Assembly (NCBI GenBank): GCA_035705495.1
Contig: DASSWB010000013.1
Span: forward strand, 1 to 18,104
DNA length: 18,104 nt
Source of the DNA: DASSWB01 sp035705495
GTDB lineage: Bacteria > Bacteroidota > Bacteroidia > Flavobacteriales > Flavobacteriaceae
Reading direction: 5' to 3'
Shown: positions 5,347 to 15,096 of the stretch, piece after piece
How the letters are laid out: each line of letters starts with the position of its first letter
How positions within the stretch are numbered: position 1 is the first letter of the stretch
Made by a program: the position numbers and the translations under genes
Notes under the pieces: generated by a model
What the model was told of the DNA's origin: nothing
What the model saw: the letters and a program-made list of their open reading frames with translations, nothing else
Databases searched by the model: none

Positions 5347-7635
5347 TTAAAACGGATATCCAATTCCCAAATTCAACACAGGACTTCCAAAATTGAAGTT
5401 CCAGCGTTCGCCTTTGTCTAACCACGGTGTATGCATTGGAGCGGCCAAATCCAAACGAAGCACGAAACCTTGAATGTCCAAGCGCACTCCCACTCCTATT
5501 CCTATACCCAGTTCCGTGATGAAATCCGAATCAAATTCGCCCCCCGGCAAATAAACGACATCACTTGAATACCAAACATTTCCTGCATCGGCAAAAACAG
5601 CTCCTTTTAAAAATGCAACCAGTGGAAACCTGTATTCAACATTCGCTTCCAACCTAATATTTCCTGCCTGATCAAAATAGGCACCGCCACTTTCCTCTGG
5701 ATTATAACTTCCCGGTCCTAAAGCCCGAATATGAAAGGCGCGAACGCTATAAGGCCCGCCAGAAAAATATTGTTTTGTAAAAGGCATCACTTCAGAGTTC
5801 CCATAAGGCATTCCGTAACCGGCAAATAATCTTGTGGCAATAACCTGATCATTTCCCATATTGAAATGATATCTTAAATCGACATCCAATTTGGCGTATT
5901 GTGCATACTCGAGGTCAAAGACTTTTCCAGGTTCACCATTTTCCGATTTTTTGCTGAACAAACTCAAGGTATTCCCCGCAACATCCAAATTTGAATTTAG
6001 AAAAAACTGGTGTTTGTCCTCAGTATCTATCATTCCGTTGTATGTGAAGGAATACAAAATCCCTCCGATAAATTGCTGCCGAAAACTATTTTCCAAATAT
6101 GGATTGTCTTCCAGGATTTCCGTAAAATCGGACGTTACGCGACCAAGATTGATGTAACTTACGGAAACCGGACTGAAATCGTGCGTAATGTATCGATTTG
6201 ATCGCCAGGTATAACCATAAAGTGCGGTGACAGAGTGCATTCGGAATAATTCTGTCCGACTCAAATAATCCAAGCCCAAACTCATTTTGGTTTTCGGAAT
6301 TGAATATTTGAAAAGTTCGGTATCGGTATTGATGCGGATTGGGAAAATGATCCGTGGAAAAATCAAATCGGCTTTGGCGCCCAAATGTATACTGCTCAGG
6401 CTTCTACCGCTCCCCGATTGCCATTCATACCCAAATTGTGCGCCCAAATTAAAAACTTCTCCACCGTGAAAAAAATTCCGATTTGAGTAGGTCAATGCCA
6501 AATTCGGCCCCATAAAATCATTCGATTTGGTTACTGCTTGTAATTCTGCACGTATTGCGCGTCTTGGCAAAGGTGAAAGGAAAATATTGGCTTCCAAATA
6601 AGATATGGAATCAGTGGCCAACGAGTCTATCTCATCATACCTGATATTCACAAACTTATAAGCCCCAATTGATGATAGTCGCCTGCTAGTATTTCTGGAT
6701 GCTTCCGGATTGTAAAATTCCCCTTCATCGATTAGGATATAGGGTTCCAATCTTTTTGGTTTGAAAAAATTATCGTTTTGGATGAAATTTTTATTTTCCA
6801 AACGTACCGTATCTCTTGCAACCGTGTCACTTTCAATGACATAATAAGGGTAAACATTAACCTCTTTAATTTTATAGGGAACAATTGCTTCTTCCGGAAC
6901 ATCTTTTTTCAGTCTTAAAAAAAGATCGAATTTTTTATTGTTGTATTGATTCGTATCGGCTTCAAAAATCAGTAATTCCGGATTAAAATTATAATATCCC
7001 ACCGATTTCAATTCGGCGTCAATTCTTTCACGTTCCGCTTTAAATGCTGCCAAATTGAAGCGCATTTTGGGAGTGATAAAAGTACTTGGAGGCAAATTTT
7101 TGATTTCTTGATAAATCAAAAGCGAATCTTCTGCCTCAATTTCATAATAATCGTTCGCCATTAAATAAGGATCGGCCAAATTGACCTGGTAAAATGCGCT
7201 GGCGATTTTCTTTTTTTCGAATTCATTCATTTGAGAAGCCACATCACTATAAAAATAACCGCTATTTTCCAATCTGTTGGCAATTACATCTTCAACTCGT
7301 TGCAATTCAATATCGGAGGCATAAACGGGCTCTTCGCCAAATTTTTTATTCAACCATTTATTGATGAAACCCGGGTTTTCTTTTTGTGCTTTATAATGAA
7401 AGTACAATCCTGGGCGCATTCCCAGAAATTTTGTGTTGGGTTCTGGGCCAAGGACTGGTTCGAGCTCCTTTTCCAACTCTTTTATAGGTGCATTTTCATC
7501 TTCAGCGGTGATTTCAACTGTTGCGCCCGTATATAATAATTCTTCTTCAGGAATGAATTTTTTCGCATTACAGGAAAGCAATAGCGATAAAAAAAGCATT
7601 CCGAAACAAATTTGTATGACGCGTGTTTTTTTCAA
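5347..7635 (-). CDS. tamL: TamL: outer-membrane Omp85-family (TamA-like) lipoprotein
   Basis: A 762-residue BamA/TamA-superfamily protein with a lipoprotein signal peptide. The start is KKTR, then a hydrophobic run, then the lipobox LLSC with lipidated Cys22. Residues about 30-400 hold the periplasmic POTRA-type region. Residues about 410-762 form the 16-stranded barrel, ending in the outer-membrane signature LNLGIGYPF with terminal Phe. SGGPYSVRAFHIRALGPG (VRAF at 631-634) is the conserved L6 motif, usually VRGF/Y, with Gly replaced by Ala. Bacteroidota carry this lipidated TamA version (TamL) beside tamB. With TamB it is expected to help insert outer-membrane proteins or move lipids. The only plausible start is a TTG at 7635: a stop lies just upstream in frame, and the next ATG (codon 13) would remove the charged n-region. 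It is 23 bp after tamB. Confidence 0.92.
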   Translation of the reverse strand: MKKTRVIQICFGMLFLSLLLSCNAKKFIPEEELLYTGATVEITAEDENAPIKELEKELEPVLGPEPNTKFLGMRPGLYFHYKAQKENPGFINKWLNKKFGEEPVYASDIELQRVEDVIANRLENSGYFYSDVASQMNEFEKKKIASAFYQVNLADPYLMANDYYEIEAEDSLLIYQEIKNLPPSTFITPKMRFNLAAFKAERERIDAELKSVGYYNFNPELLIFEADTNQYNNKKFDLFLRLKKDVPEEAIVPYKIKEVNVYPYYVIESDTVARDTVRLENKNFIQNDNFFKPKRLEPYILIDEGEFYNPEASRNTSRRLSSIGAYKFVNIRYDEIDSLATDSISYLEANIFLSPLPRRAIRAELQAVTKSNDFMGPNLALTYSNRNFFHGGEVFNLGAQFGYEWQSGSGRSLSSIHLGAKADLIFPRIIFPIRINTDTELFKYSIPKTKMSLGLDYLSRTELFRMHSVTALYGYTWRSNRYITHDFSPVSVSYINLGRVTSDFTEILEDNPYLENSFRQQFIGGILYSFTYNGMIDTEDKHQFFLNSNLDVAGNTLSLFSKKSENGEPGKVFDLEYAQYAKLDVDLRYHFNMGNDQVIATRLFAGYGMPYGNSEVMPFTKQYFSGGPYSVRAFHIRALGPGSYNPEESGGAYFDQAGNIRLEANVEYRFPLVAFLKGAVFADAGNVWYSSDVVYLPGGEFDSDFITELGIGIGVGVRLDIQGFVLRLDLAAPMHTPWLDKGERWNFNFGSPVLNLGIGYPF

Positions 7636-7658
7636 TTTAAAAAATGATTAATCAATAT

Positions 7659-10600
7659 TTAATTTTCTGTTTTCGTTGTTTCCACTGGCACTTCTTCGGT
7701 TCGTCGGAAACTGGCCCACAATTCCCGGAACTTGTTGAATTCTTTCGTAAATAATAAAGCAATCCCGTTAATGATGATTTGGCCATCAATTACATTTTCA
7801 AAGGTATTTTTTCTGAATCCACGAATTCTGAAACGACCGTCTTCGGTGATTAAATAGGCGATGCTCACATTCCCGATAATAGGGGTATTCTCATCTTGAA
7901 CAACATCCCTTCCTTGGATATCGACTTCACTTCCAACCCGCACCACGAGTCGTTCATCCATAAAGGTTTTTTGTGCGGCAATATCCAATTGTGTACGTTC
8001 TTGCGGTGTGCTTCCTTGATAATCAGTGAAGCTGTCAATCCCAAAATCGACGGTAAAACCTGAATTGTTCAATAAATCATTTGAAAGTAAATTCAGTTGA
8101 TCCGATAAAGCATCATTTAAATTATCGCGTGCTACGGCCACAGTTCCGCCCCCGCTTCCATCCGTTCCCGCTGCAGGATAAAATCGGTTTAAAACCAACA
8201 AAGAGAACACTTGCTTGTTCATTTCCTGTTCCTGTTCGTTCAACTGCTGAATTCTGCCGTAAACTTGTCCGCCAAGTGAACCACGTTCATTTTCATCCAT
8301 TCCCAAACCAAAAGACAAAACCGGACTTGTAAGTGTTCCATCGACATTTAGGAACACCAAAAATTCCATTTCTTGTCTGAAACTATCCTGAATTGAAGGA
8401 TCGGCTCCCGAAATGCGTGAAGCCATCAGGGACGATGCAGAAGTTTCCACTTCATAAGTCGCCTGAACATCCAGTTGCGCATCATAAGGATCTCCAGACC
8501 AATTAATACTGCTTCCTTCCACAATTTCAAATCGGCGATTTACCAAACTGTAAAGATTAATTTCGTAATGTCCGCCGCTCATCACATATCGTCCAGACAG
8601 TGTTGTGCGACCATTGGGATAAATGTCGAAAACGAGATCACCTTCGCCTATAATCTGCAAATTATCGCCTGTTTCTTCATTGATTATAATATTGATTGTT
8701 GAGCCTTCTTCAGCAGAAATATCCGCATTCAAACCAAAACCCCTCATTATATAAGATTCTTCCGTGGTTTGCGTCAGGATATTGTCTGGATTTTCTTTGT
8801 TTACAAAAATGATCACGCCTTCCCTACTCTCCACAGCAATTTCTGCGGGCGGAATCACGTAAGTAAATTTACTTTCGGAATCGATATTTAAATCCATATT
8901 AATTTTCGGAAGATTCAAATCGCCCGTCAGGCTTCCGTTCGCGTCAACAATAGCGGTTCCGTAATACAGTTCGTTATCTTCTTCTGTTGAATGTAATAAG
9001 GTGAAATTCGTTGTGTCAAAAGTCAAATCGAAACCAGGGTTCAGATAATCTTGGGTTGTTACCTCACCGTTTATCGTTAAACTGCTGTTGTTTTCGTCTT
9101 GAAGGTCGAAATCCTCAAAATATATTTTTTCGGTGTCAAATTTTAAATTTTCATCTGGAAGCACAAAAGGCGCGTTCAACATATTCACCGTAAAGGCGGC
9201 ATTGTTAAAATGAAGATTTCCTTGATAAACGGGTTCCGTAAAAGTTCCAGCAAGTGTGAAATCACCTGAAAAACTTCCTGAGGTTTCGCTCAATGCACCT
9301 AAAGAAAATCCTTCCACCACAATCATTTCGACTTTATTCAACTGTAATTCGGTGTCCCACATAGGTCCTTCTTCCGTGGCGTAAAAACGTCCGTTCAAAT
9401 CCAAATCCACATTTCCTTCTTTTATGGCAAGGTCGAAATCGTAATTTTGTCCACCTAAATAATCGGTATCGAGCATTAAATTCCCGATGGGAACTTGCAT
9501 TAATTCCAGATTATTGATATCCACATTTGCAATAAAACCAGTACTTCCATAAGGATCAACGATGTTTAGCTGTCCTTTTAAGTTTCCGGAACCAATGGAT
9601 TTATCGGGATTTAGATAATTCAAAATATTGGCCAAATTAAAATTCCCAAAATTGATGCTGATTTGATCCTTTCCGCCAGAATCATTGTTTACAATTTCCA
9701 AAAATTCATTTTGGTTCGATAATCGGAAATCGGTGAAATTGGCTGCTTCGCCTGTAAAAACAATTTGATTGGATTCGGGAATTTGCCATTTTTCATTTCT
9801 GAAAATAACTTCGGAAGGATTGATGTGAAAAAATAAATCGCCGTTGTTCTTACGGATTTCCGATTGTATCCGCAACAAAGTAGAATCCTGATGAACCGAA
9901 ATCAAATCGAGGTTCAGGGCACCGTTTTCTATACTCCCGTTAAGGGCAGTTTGTTTAATGGCCAGCGCGCCGTAATTGATTTCCTGAAAATCAAAAACCA
10001 TATTAAAATTATCCCTTTGCGATTTCAAATCGAGCGATAAACTATCAAGGACAATTCCGCGATAATCGATTAAAGGCAGTTTGATATCAGCCAATAATTC
10101 CCTTTTTTTCTGATCGAAATCTACCGCAATTTTTAAAGTATCCATATTGTTCAATCCGGTCATAAAAACTTCGTCGAGAATTGGTTGTTGGCGGATTTCT
10201 GCCCGTAATTGAAGGTTTATCGGATTGAGAATTGTATCGGTTGAAACATTCTCCTCAAGCAAATTTTTATAATGTTCCTGAAGTGCATTTGCAAACGAAG
10301 CTGGATCGGTGTTGGATCTTAAATGCAAATCAATTACTTGGTTTCTGATATCCATTGCGGTCGAATCTGGACGCACGCGCGTCGACAACCCAAAATCGCC
10401 AAGTAAATAGGTTTCTTGGGCATAAACCGCCACACCGTCTATAATTTCAGCATTCATATCAAAACTATTCAAATTTCCTTTAAATGAAGCATCAAAATCG
10501 AATGCCGCCCGAATATCACGATTGGTGAATCCCAAACGCTGTAGATTCACGCCAATCATATCCAAATCCATATTGATTTTTGGAGCGACGGAATCCAGAA

Positions 10601-12644
10601 CCACATAACTTTCCATCTCTACATTGATGTTGTCATCTTTGTAATCAGAATTTACAAATCCACTTCCGTTTTCAATTTCGCCGTCAATGTGCCAATCTTT
10701 GATTTCATATTGATTGAGTTGCAGACTGTTGATGTTTGCGTCTAAAGTCGCATCCAAATGATTCACGTTTTCCCCTTCGCCCGAAGCACTCACTGTCACG
10801 TTCAATTTTCCCAATTTTTGATTTTGAAGAATATTCCCCAATTCTAAATCAATGGTTTGCAGATTCGCGTTGAAAGCCAACATATTTTCATTTTGGAAAT
10901 TTCCGTCAATCAAAATCTGGCCTTCCGAAGTTTTTAAATCGGCATCTGCGGTAATATTTTTGAGATTTCCTTTTACGGAAGCGTTTAAAACCAGTCTTTC
11001 TGGAAAATTGATACCCAAAGAATCGGTGGGCACGAAAAGATTGATGTCATTTCGATTTGTTGCGATTTTTAGATTCGGAAAATTAAATGTAAGTCGGTCG
11101 ATATCCATTGGGTTCCGAAGCATTCCCGAAGCTACTATTGAAGTCCGTCCCCAATTGGCGTTGGCAACAGGAATTTGAAGTGCGGCAATGCTACCCTCGG
11201 CATTTAATCTTCCAGTAATATTTCGACGACTGAGCGTTCTTAAAATGTCGTTATTCCTTAAATGAGGTTGAAATACGAAAAGATCTTCCAGAGAAACATC
11301 AAAAAAATCCAGATTGGCATCGATTCTGGCATTTTCGGGATTTTCAATAAAATTTTGAATTGAACTGTAACTTGCGGCAAGATTTCCTTCAATATAATTG
11401 GCATTTAAATGCAGCACCAAATCCTCAAGCTTCAAATTTTGATCGTTTACATTGGTTTTAAAATGTAGTTCATTCAAATAAATTCCGCCAGTCTCCACAA
11501 AGGTGAATTCATGCACATTGGCACCAAGTTTTTCATCTTTAAAAAAAACATTTTCCGCAATGAGTTCAATTTCTTCAATTTCGATGGCATTCGGATCAAA
11601 AACATTTCGGTTGATTTCTGTTCCATTATTGATGAAAACAAATTTGTTCTGATGCAATTCAATTTCGTCCAACTCCAGCCAAAGATCTGGCCAAAACGAT
11701 TGATTTTCAACCAATTTTTCTTTTGAACTGACTTCTGCATCATTTAAAGTTTTGGTTTTGATTAAGACTTCTGAATTGTTCAAAACCAAACTATTAACAT
11801 CGAAAACATTATGTTGAAAATCGGCTTTTGGCAATTCAATTTTCAAATCTTCAAAATCCATTTCGGCAATCATTCCGGCTGGGACGGATTCGAAATTGAC
11901 AGCTACATTTTCCAATTCCAAAAATTCAACGCTAAAAGTCGGCAACGGTACTTCCTCGGCATTTGGATCTGGAACAAAAGGAACTTGTTTAAAGTTAACA
12001 ACCGAATTAGAAACCTTCCCTTCAAAAGCACTGAATTTCATACTGTCCAAATCCATTTCGCGCATTTCAAGATCGAGTTGCGAAACGTCGTAACTACTTT
12101 CTATTCCCAGTACGGCATCGTTGTAAACAACATCAAAATCTGAGAGGGAAATTTCTCCTAATCGAAACTGCTGGGACTGTATTGTATCTTTCTGGACAAC
12201 ATTAGTCGTATCAGCAGGCATCATCGCATCAATCAAAAACTGAAAATTAAAACCTTCAATCGTATCTTTTCGGATAATATTTGCCCTCACGCCATTCCAG
12301 TCAACCGAATTAACGCTGAGACCGTGTCCCTTTATTAACGGCAGTAGCGGAATATCGGCCTCAAGTTCTTGGGAATATATTAAAGTATCACCTTTTTCAT
12401 CTTCAATATAGAGTCCGTCAACAAAAAGGTTTCCAGAGAAAGTCAGGAAAATGCGATCGACTTCAATAACGGTTCCGGTTTCATTGGTAATACTGGCTAT
12501 AAATTTATCCTTGATAATATTCTGTCCCCACGGACTTCGTACAAATAGTATGACGAGCAATAAGAAAATAATAATACCGAAGAGAATTTTTGCAAATACC
12601 TTCAATGCTTTGTATTTCCTTTTTTTTTCTGATTTTGCTTTCAA
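7659..12644 (-). CDS. tamB: TamB: inner-membrane-anchored envelope-spanning translocation/assembly module protein
   Basis: At 1661 residues this is a full-length TamB (AsmA-like/DUF490). Residues 16-35 are a single N-terminal membrane anchor after a Lys/Arg-rich cytosolic tail. The long middle is repetitive beta sequence with many N-x-L and 'LDLNG..' strands, as expected for the beta-taco groove that crosses the periplasm. Roughly the last 450 residues are the conserved TamB domain. This includes the stretch SGGHYEINLYSLVNRRFEIVEGSSINWSGDPYDAQLDVQATYEV and, near the end, SGFTVDFGIDSFTDYQGSTPQERTQLDIAAQKTFMDERLVVRVGSEVDIQG. The partner TamL follows 23 bp downstream. In frame there is no ATG: a TAA lies five codons before the TTG at 12644, and the first internal Met comes long after the anchor, so TTG is taken as the start. 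A TAAATTTG box lies 25 bp upstream. Confidence 0.94.
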   Translation of the reverse strand: MKAKSEKKRKYKALKVFAKILFGIIIFLLLVILFVRSPWGQNIIKDKFIASITNETGTVIEVDRIFLTFSGNLFVDGLYIEDEKGDTLIYSQELEADIPLLPLIKGHGLSVNSVDWNGVRANIIRKDTIEGFNFQFLIDAMMPADTTNVVQKDTIQSQQFRLGEISLSDFDVVYNDAVLGIESSYDVSQLDLEMREMDLDSMKFSAFEGKVSNSVVNFKQVPFVPDPNAEEVPLPTFSVEFLELENVAVNFESVPAGMIAEMDFEDLKIELPKADFQHNVFDVNSLVLNNSEVLIKTKTLNDAEVSSKEKLVENQSFWPDLWLELDEIELHQNKFVFINNGTEINRNVFDPNAIEIEEIELIAENVFFKDEKLGANVHEFTFVETGGIYLNELHFKTNVNDQNLKLEDLVLHLNANYIEGNLAASYSSIQNFIENPENARIDANLDFFDVSLEDLFVFQPHLRNNDILRTLSRRNITGRLNAEGSIAALQIPVANANWGRTSIVASGMLRNPMDIDRLTFNFPNLKIATNRNDINLFVPTDSLGINFPERLVLNASVKGNLKNITADADLKTSEGQILIDGNFQNENMLAFNANLQTIDLELGNILQNQKLGKLNVTVSASGEGENVNHLDATLDANINSLQLNQYEIKDWHIDGEIENGSGFVNSDYKDDNINVEMESYVVLDSVAPKINMDLDMIGVNLQRLGFTNRDIRAAFDFDASFKGNLNSFDMNAEIIDGVAVYAQETYLLGDFGLSTRVRPDSTAMDIRNQVIDLHLRSNTDPASFANALQEHYKNLLEENVSTDTILNPINLQLRAEIRQQPILDEVFMTGLNNMDTLKIAVDFDQKKRELLADIKLPLIDYRGIVLDSLSLDLKSQRDNFNMVFDFQEINYGALAIKQTALNGSIENGALNLDLISVHQDSTLLRIQSEIRKNNGDLFFHINPSEVIFRNEKWQIPESNQIVFTGEAANFTDFRLSNQNEFLEIVNNDSGGKDQISINFGNFNLANILNYLNPDKSIGSGNLKGQLNIVDPYGSTGFIANVDINNLELMQVPIGNLMLDTDYLGGQNYDFDLAIKEGNVDLDLNGRFYATEEGPMWDTELQLNKVEMIVVEGFSLGALSETSGSFSGDFTLAGTFTEPVYQGNLHFNNAAFTVNMLNAPFVLPDENLKFDTEKIYFEDFDLQDENNSSLTINGEVTTQDYLNPGFDLTFDTTNFTLLHSTEEDNELYYGTAIVDANGSLTGDLNLPKINMDLNIDSESKFTYVIPPAEIAVESREGVIIFVNKENPDNILTQTTEESYIMRGFGLNADISAEEGSTINIIINEETGDNLQIIGEGDLVFDIYPNGRTTLSGRYVMSGGHYEINLYSLVNRRFEIVEGSSINWSGDPYDAQLDVQATYEVETSASSLMASRISGADPSIQDSFRQEMEFLVFLNVDGTLTSPVLSFGLGMDENERGSLGGQVYGRIQQLNEQEQEMNKQVFSLLVLNRFYPAAGTDGSGGGTVAVARDNLNDALSDQLNLLSNDLLNNSGFTVDFGIDSFTDYQGSTPQERTQLDIAAQKTFMDERLVVRVGSEVDIQGRDVVQDENTPIIGNVSIAYLITEDGRFRIRGFRKNTFENVIDGQIIINGIALLFTKEFNKFRELWASFRRTEEVPVETTKTEN

Positions 12645-12669
12645 GCCGTTAGAAAATTACTCTTAATAT

Positions 12670-12677
12670 CAAATTTA
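12670..12677 (-). promoter_or_regulatory. -7 box (TAAATTTG) for the tamB-tamL operon
   Basis: Exact TAnnTTTG match on the minus strand, 25 bp before the TTG start of tamB. No good TTG -33 box is seen. The rest of the 210-bp spacer to the divergent OmpA gene is AT-rich. The nearest candidate box for that gene is TGAATTTG (12830-12837), one base off consensus. Confidence 0.45.
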
Positions 12678-12854
12678 TTGTTTCTGAAGTTTAATAGGAA
12701 CAGGATTAAGAATTTCTTAGCATTAGAATTTAAAAAATGATAATCTTCCGTTAAAACACAAAAACAGAATTTAGCTTTTGTATAAATTCGAATTTACTAA
12801 TCAAATTTTTCATCAAGACCAAAGGGTTTTGAATTTGAATTTAAATCTTAAACT

Positions 12855-13751
12855 ATGAAAAAATTATTGACAGTCAGTATTTTGGCTTGTACGCTTTTGG
12901 TTTCCTGTGTTTCCAAAAAGAAATATGTGGAACTTGAAGAAAACTACAACAACACGAGAAGCAACCTTCAGCAGACGCAAGTGGAAAAAGAAGCGTTGGA
13001 GGAAAAACTTGGAGCCATCGAAGCAAGGGTTTCAGATTATAACGCGAAGATAAATTCCTTGAAAGATGAAAATGAGCAAAAGCTGGAAATGAACGATTTA
13101 ACTGCGATGTCCAATGCGCACAAGAAAAAAATGCGTGAGACATTGAAAAACGTTGATTCCGAAAAATTAAAGAATGCAAAAACATTGGAAGATTCGATCA
13201 ATATCGCGGTTTCCCATAATTTGATGCAATCTATTGGCGGTGGAGAAAATGAAGATATTGACATTACGGTTGATAAAACCGTGGTAATGATCAATGTTTC
13301 AGACAAATTACTTTTTAGAAGCGGAAGTTATCAAGTGAACCGTGCTGCTTATCCATTATTGGAAAAACTTGCTGCGGTAATCAATTCCGAACCAAGCATG
13401 GAAGTCATGATAGAAGGTCACACCGATAATAAAAAAATTGTTGAAGGATCTCATTTACAAGACAACTGGGACTTAAGTGTTAGACGGGCAACTGCGATTG
13501 TAAGATTGCTTCAAAACAGATTTGATGTCGCTCCCGAAAAACTGATCGCCGCGGGAAGAAGTAGTTTTCATCCTCTAACGGATAACGATTCAGCTGAAAA
13601 TCGTGCGAAGAACAGAAGAACAAGAATTGTGATTCTCCCTAATTTGGATAAATTTTTAGCTATGTTGGATTCTGAAGCGAGAAACAATACCGCAACAGAT
13701 AATTCCGACGAGATGAACAATACCGATATGGATGACGAAATGAACGATTAA
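12855..13751 (+). CDS. OmpA-family peptidoglycan-binding lipoprotein
   Basis: A 298-residue protein. Residues 1-18 are a lipoprotein signal peptide with lipobox LLVSC (Cys18). Residues about 24-110 are a heptad-rich coiled coil (LEENYNNTRSNLQQTQVEKEAL, EKLGAIEARV). Residues about 138-262 are an OmpA C-terminal domain. Its peptidoglycan contacts are in IEGHTDN (Asp191) and NRRTRI (253-258), with NWDLSVRRATAIVRLL between them. An acidic Asn/Asp/Met-rich tail (about 279-298) ends the protein. It should be anchored in the outer membrane and hold the cell wall, like Pal or other OmpA lipoproteins. The coiled-coil spacer is longer than in Pal, and it lacks a beta-barrel. It is divergent from tamB and monocistronic, ending at a strong terminator 18 bp downstream. 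Confidence 0.93.
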   Translation: MKKLLTVSILACTLLVSCVSKKKYVELEENYNNTRSNLQQTQVEKEALEEKLGAIEARVSDYNAKINSLKDENEQKLEMNDLTAMSNAHKKKMRETLKNVDSEKLKNAKTLEDSINIAVSHNLMQSIGGGENEDIDITVDKTVVMINVSDKLLFRSGSYQVNRAAYPLLEKLAAVINSEPSMEVMIEGHTDNKKIVEGSHLQDNWDLSVRRATAIVRLLQNRFDVAPEKLIAAGRSSFHPLTDNDSAENRAKNRRTRIVILPNLDKFLAMLDSEARNNTATDNSDEMNNTDMDDEMND

Positions 13752-13768
13752 ATTTAATTGAATGTTTG

Positions 13769-13798
13769 AAAAGGCGATGTGAGAACATCGCCTTTTTT
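13769..13798. terminator. Bidirectional intrinsic terminator between the OmpA and MFS genes
   Basis: A perfect 12-bp stem, AAAAGGCGATGT / ACATCGCCTTTT, surrounds a GAGA tetraloop. T runs follow on the plus strand (to 13798), and A runs at the left give Ts on the minus strand. It serves the convergent OmpA-like (ends 13751) and MFS (ends 13813) genes. Confidence 0.9.
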
Positions 13799-13812
13799 AT
13801 TTTTTAAAAAGC

Positions 13813-15078
13813 CTACTCCATTTTTGAATGTGCTTCCAAATCCTCGGATAAATCCAATTTTCTCAATTTTGGAAAAGAAATTGCTGTATAAATCGTTGTG
13901 AGTACAGTAATTGTACCTCCAAAAACAACCGCAGTCACAGTACCCAATAATTTAGCGGCCAATCCACTTTCAAAGGCACCGAGTTCATTTGAAGAGCCCA
14001 CAAATATTGAATTCACCGAAGCCACTCGTCCGCGCATATGGTCTGGGGTTTTTATTTGCAGGATTGTTTGTCGGATAACCATCGAAATTCCATCAGTGAC
14101 GCCGCTTAAAAACAATGCAATCAGTGAAATCCAGAAAATTTCGGATAAACCAAAAGCAATGATACAAACCCCGAAAGAGAAAACAGCAATCAGAAGTTTC
14201 CTTCCAGCCATTTTGTTCAACGGAAAATGTGCGACCGCCATCATGGTTACAAAAGCACCCACTGCCGGTGCAGCACGTAAAATTCCGAAGCCTTCCGTAC
14301 CGACTTCCAGAATATCCTGCGCAAAAATTGGAAGTAGCGCTACGGCACCACCAAAAAGCACCGCAAACATATCCAAGGAAATAGCTCCCAAAATAATTTT
14401 GTTGTTAAAAACGAATTTCACTCCTTCTTTTAAACTGTCAAAAACAGGTTCTCCAATTTTGGGATTCAGGATAGGCTTTGATTTCACGAAAGAAAGAATC
14501 AATATTGCCACCAATGCAATTCCTATAATTATGCTCATTGACCAATGTACACCAATCCATGCAATGGCAAATCCCGCCAGTGCCGGTCCCAACACTTCCC
14601 CTACTTGCCAAACCGAACTGCTCCAAGTTGCGGCGTTGGGATAAAGCTTTTTAGGCACGACCAAAGAAAATAATGAGAACATGGTAGGTCCCATAAAAGC
14701 ACGGACGATCCCACCGCAAAAGACCAAAAAGTAAATCGCGTAGATAATATTCTCAGAATCAAAACCACTGGTTACTTTGGGCCAGGTAAGAAGAAATAGT
14801 CCCGTGCTGATGCAGAGAAAACCTAAAACACATGCCAAAAGCATTTTTTTCTTTTCTTTTTGATCTACAACGTGTCCGGCGAAAAGGGCTAGAGAAACGG
14901 CTGGAATCACCTCCATTAAACCAATCAATCCCAAAGAAAAAGGATTTTTCGTGATGCTGTAAACTTCCCATTCAATCACGACAAATTGCATGGACCAAGC
15001 AAAAACCAAAGCAAAGCGCACGAGAAGAAAAAGATTAAATTCCCTATATTTCAGCGCCGCATACGGATCATTCTTCAT
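13813..15078 (-). CDS. MFS transporter, EntS/MFS_3-like exporter
   Basis: From the ATG at 15078 the protein has 421 residues and about 12 hydrophobic segments, the major facilitator layout. MKNDPYAALKYREFNLFLLVRF opens it, and FAGHVVDQKEKKKM (about 64-78) matches the loop 2-3 motif A (GxxxDRxGRR-like) in a degenerate form. The second half has the related loop KMAGRKLL and the region TPDHMRGRVASVNSIFVGSSNELGAFESGLAAKLLG. That region is typical of the EntS / MFS_3 group, whose members export siderophores, macrolides or unknown compounds. The substrate cannot be predicted. A TTG seven codons upstream (15099) is the tail of the -7 box, so it is not used as a start. The gene is divergent from the glycosyltransferase and ends at a shared terminator. 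Confidence 0.88.
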   Translation of the reverse strand: MKNDPYAALKYREFNLFLLVRFALVFAWSMQFVVIEWEVYSITKNPFSLGLIGLMEVIPAVSLALFAGHVVDQKEKKKMLLACVLGFLCISTGLFLLTWPKVTSGFDSENIIYAIYFLVFCGGIVRAFMGPTMFSLFSLVVPKKLYPNAATWSSSVWQVGEVLGPALAGFAIAWIGVHWSMSIIIGIALVAILILSFVKSKPILNPKIGEPVFDSLKEGVKFVFNNKIILGAISLDMFAVLFGGAVALLPIFAQDILEVGTEGFGILRAAPAVGAFVTMMAVAHFPLNKMAGRKLLIAVFSFGVCIIAFGLSEIFWISLIALFLSGVTDGISMVIRQTILQIKTPDHMRGRVASVNSIFVGSSNELGAFESGLAAKLLGTVTAVVFGGTITVLTTIYTAISFPKLRKLDLSEDLEAHSKME

Positions 15079-15096
15079 TTCATTTTTTTTGCCCGA

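Noticed and set aside
5213..5425. 70-codon minus-strand frame containing CEFFIFEKRGNL twice
   Set aside because: The repeated peptide is simply the translation of the two 40-bp intergenic hairpin repeats. The frame also runs into the end of tamL in another phase.
10852..12143. Several 65-110-codon plus-strand frames opposite tamB
   Set aside because: All are antisense to a continuous 1661-codon TamB frame, and their translations show no domain or sensible start context.
12645..12854. Possible small RNA or extra gene between tamB and the OmpA gene
   Set aside because: The 210 bp are AT-rich with no open frame of note, no stable hairpin with a T run, and only the tamB -7 box as a recognisable signal.
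13898..14644. 248-codon open frame on the plus strand
   Set aside because: It lies wholly antisense to the MFS gene, whose membrane topology and family motifs are clear. Its translation is low-complexity Ser/Thr/Pro/Ile-rich, as expected for a shadow frame.
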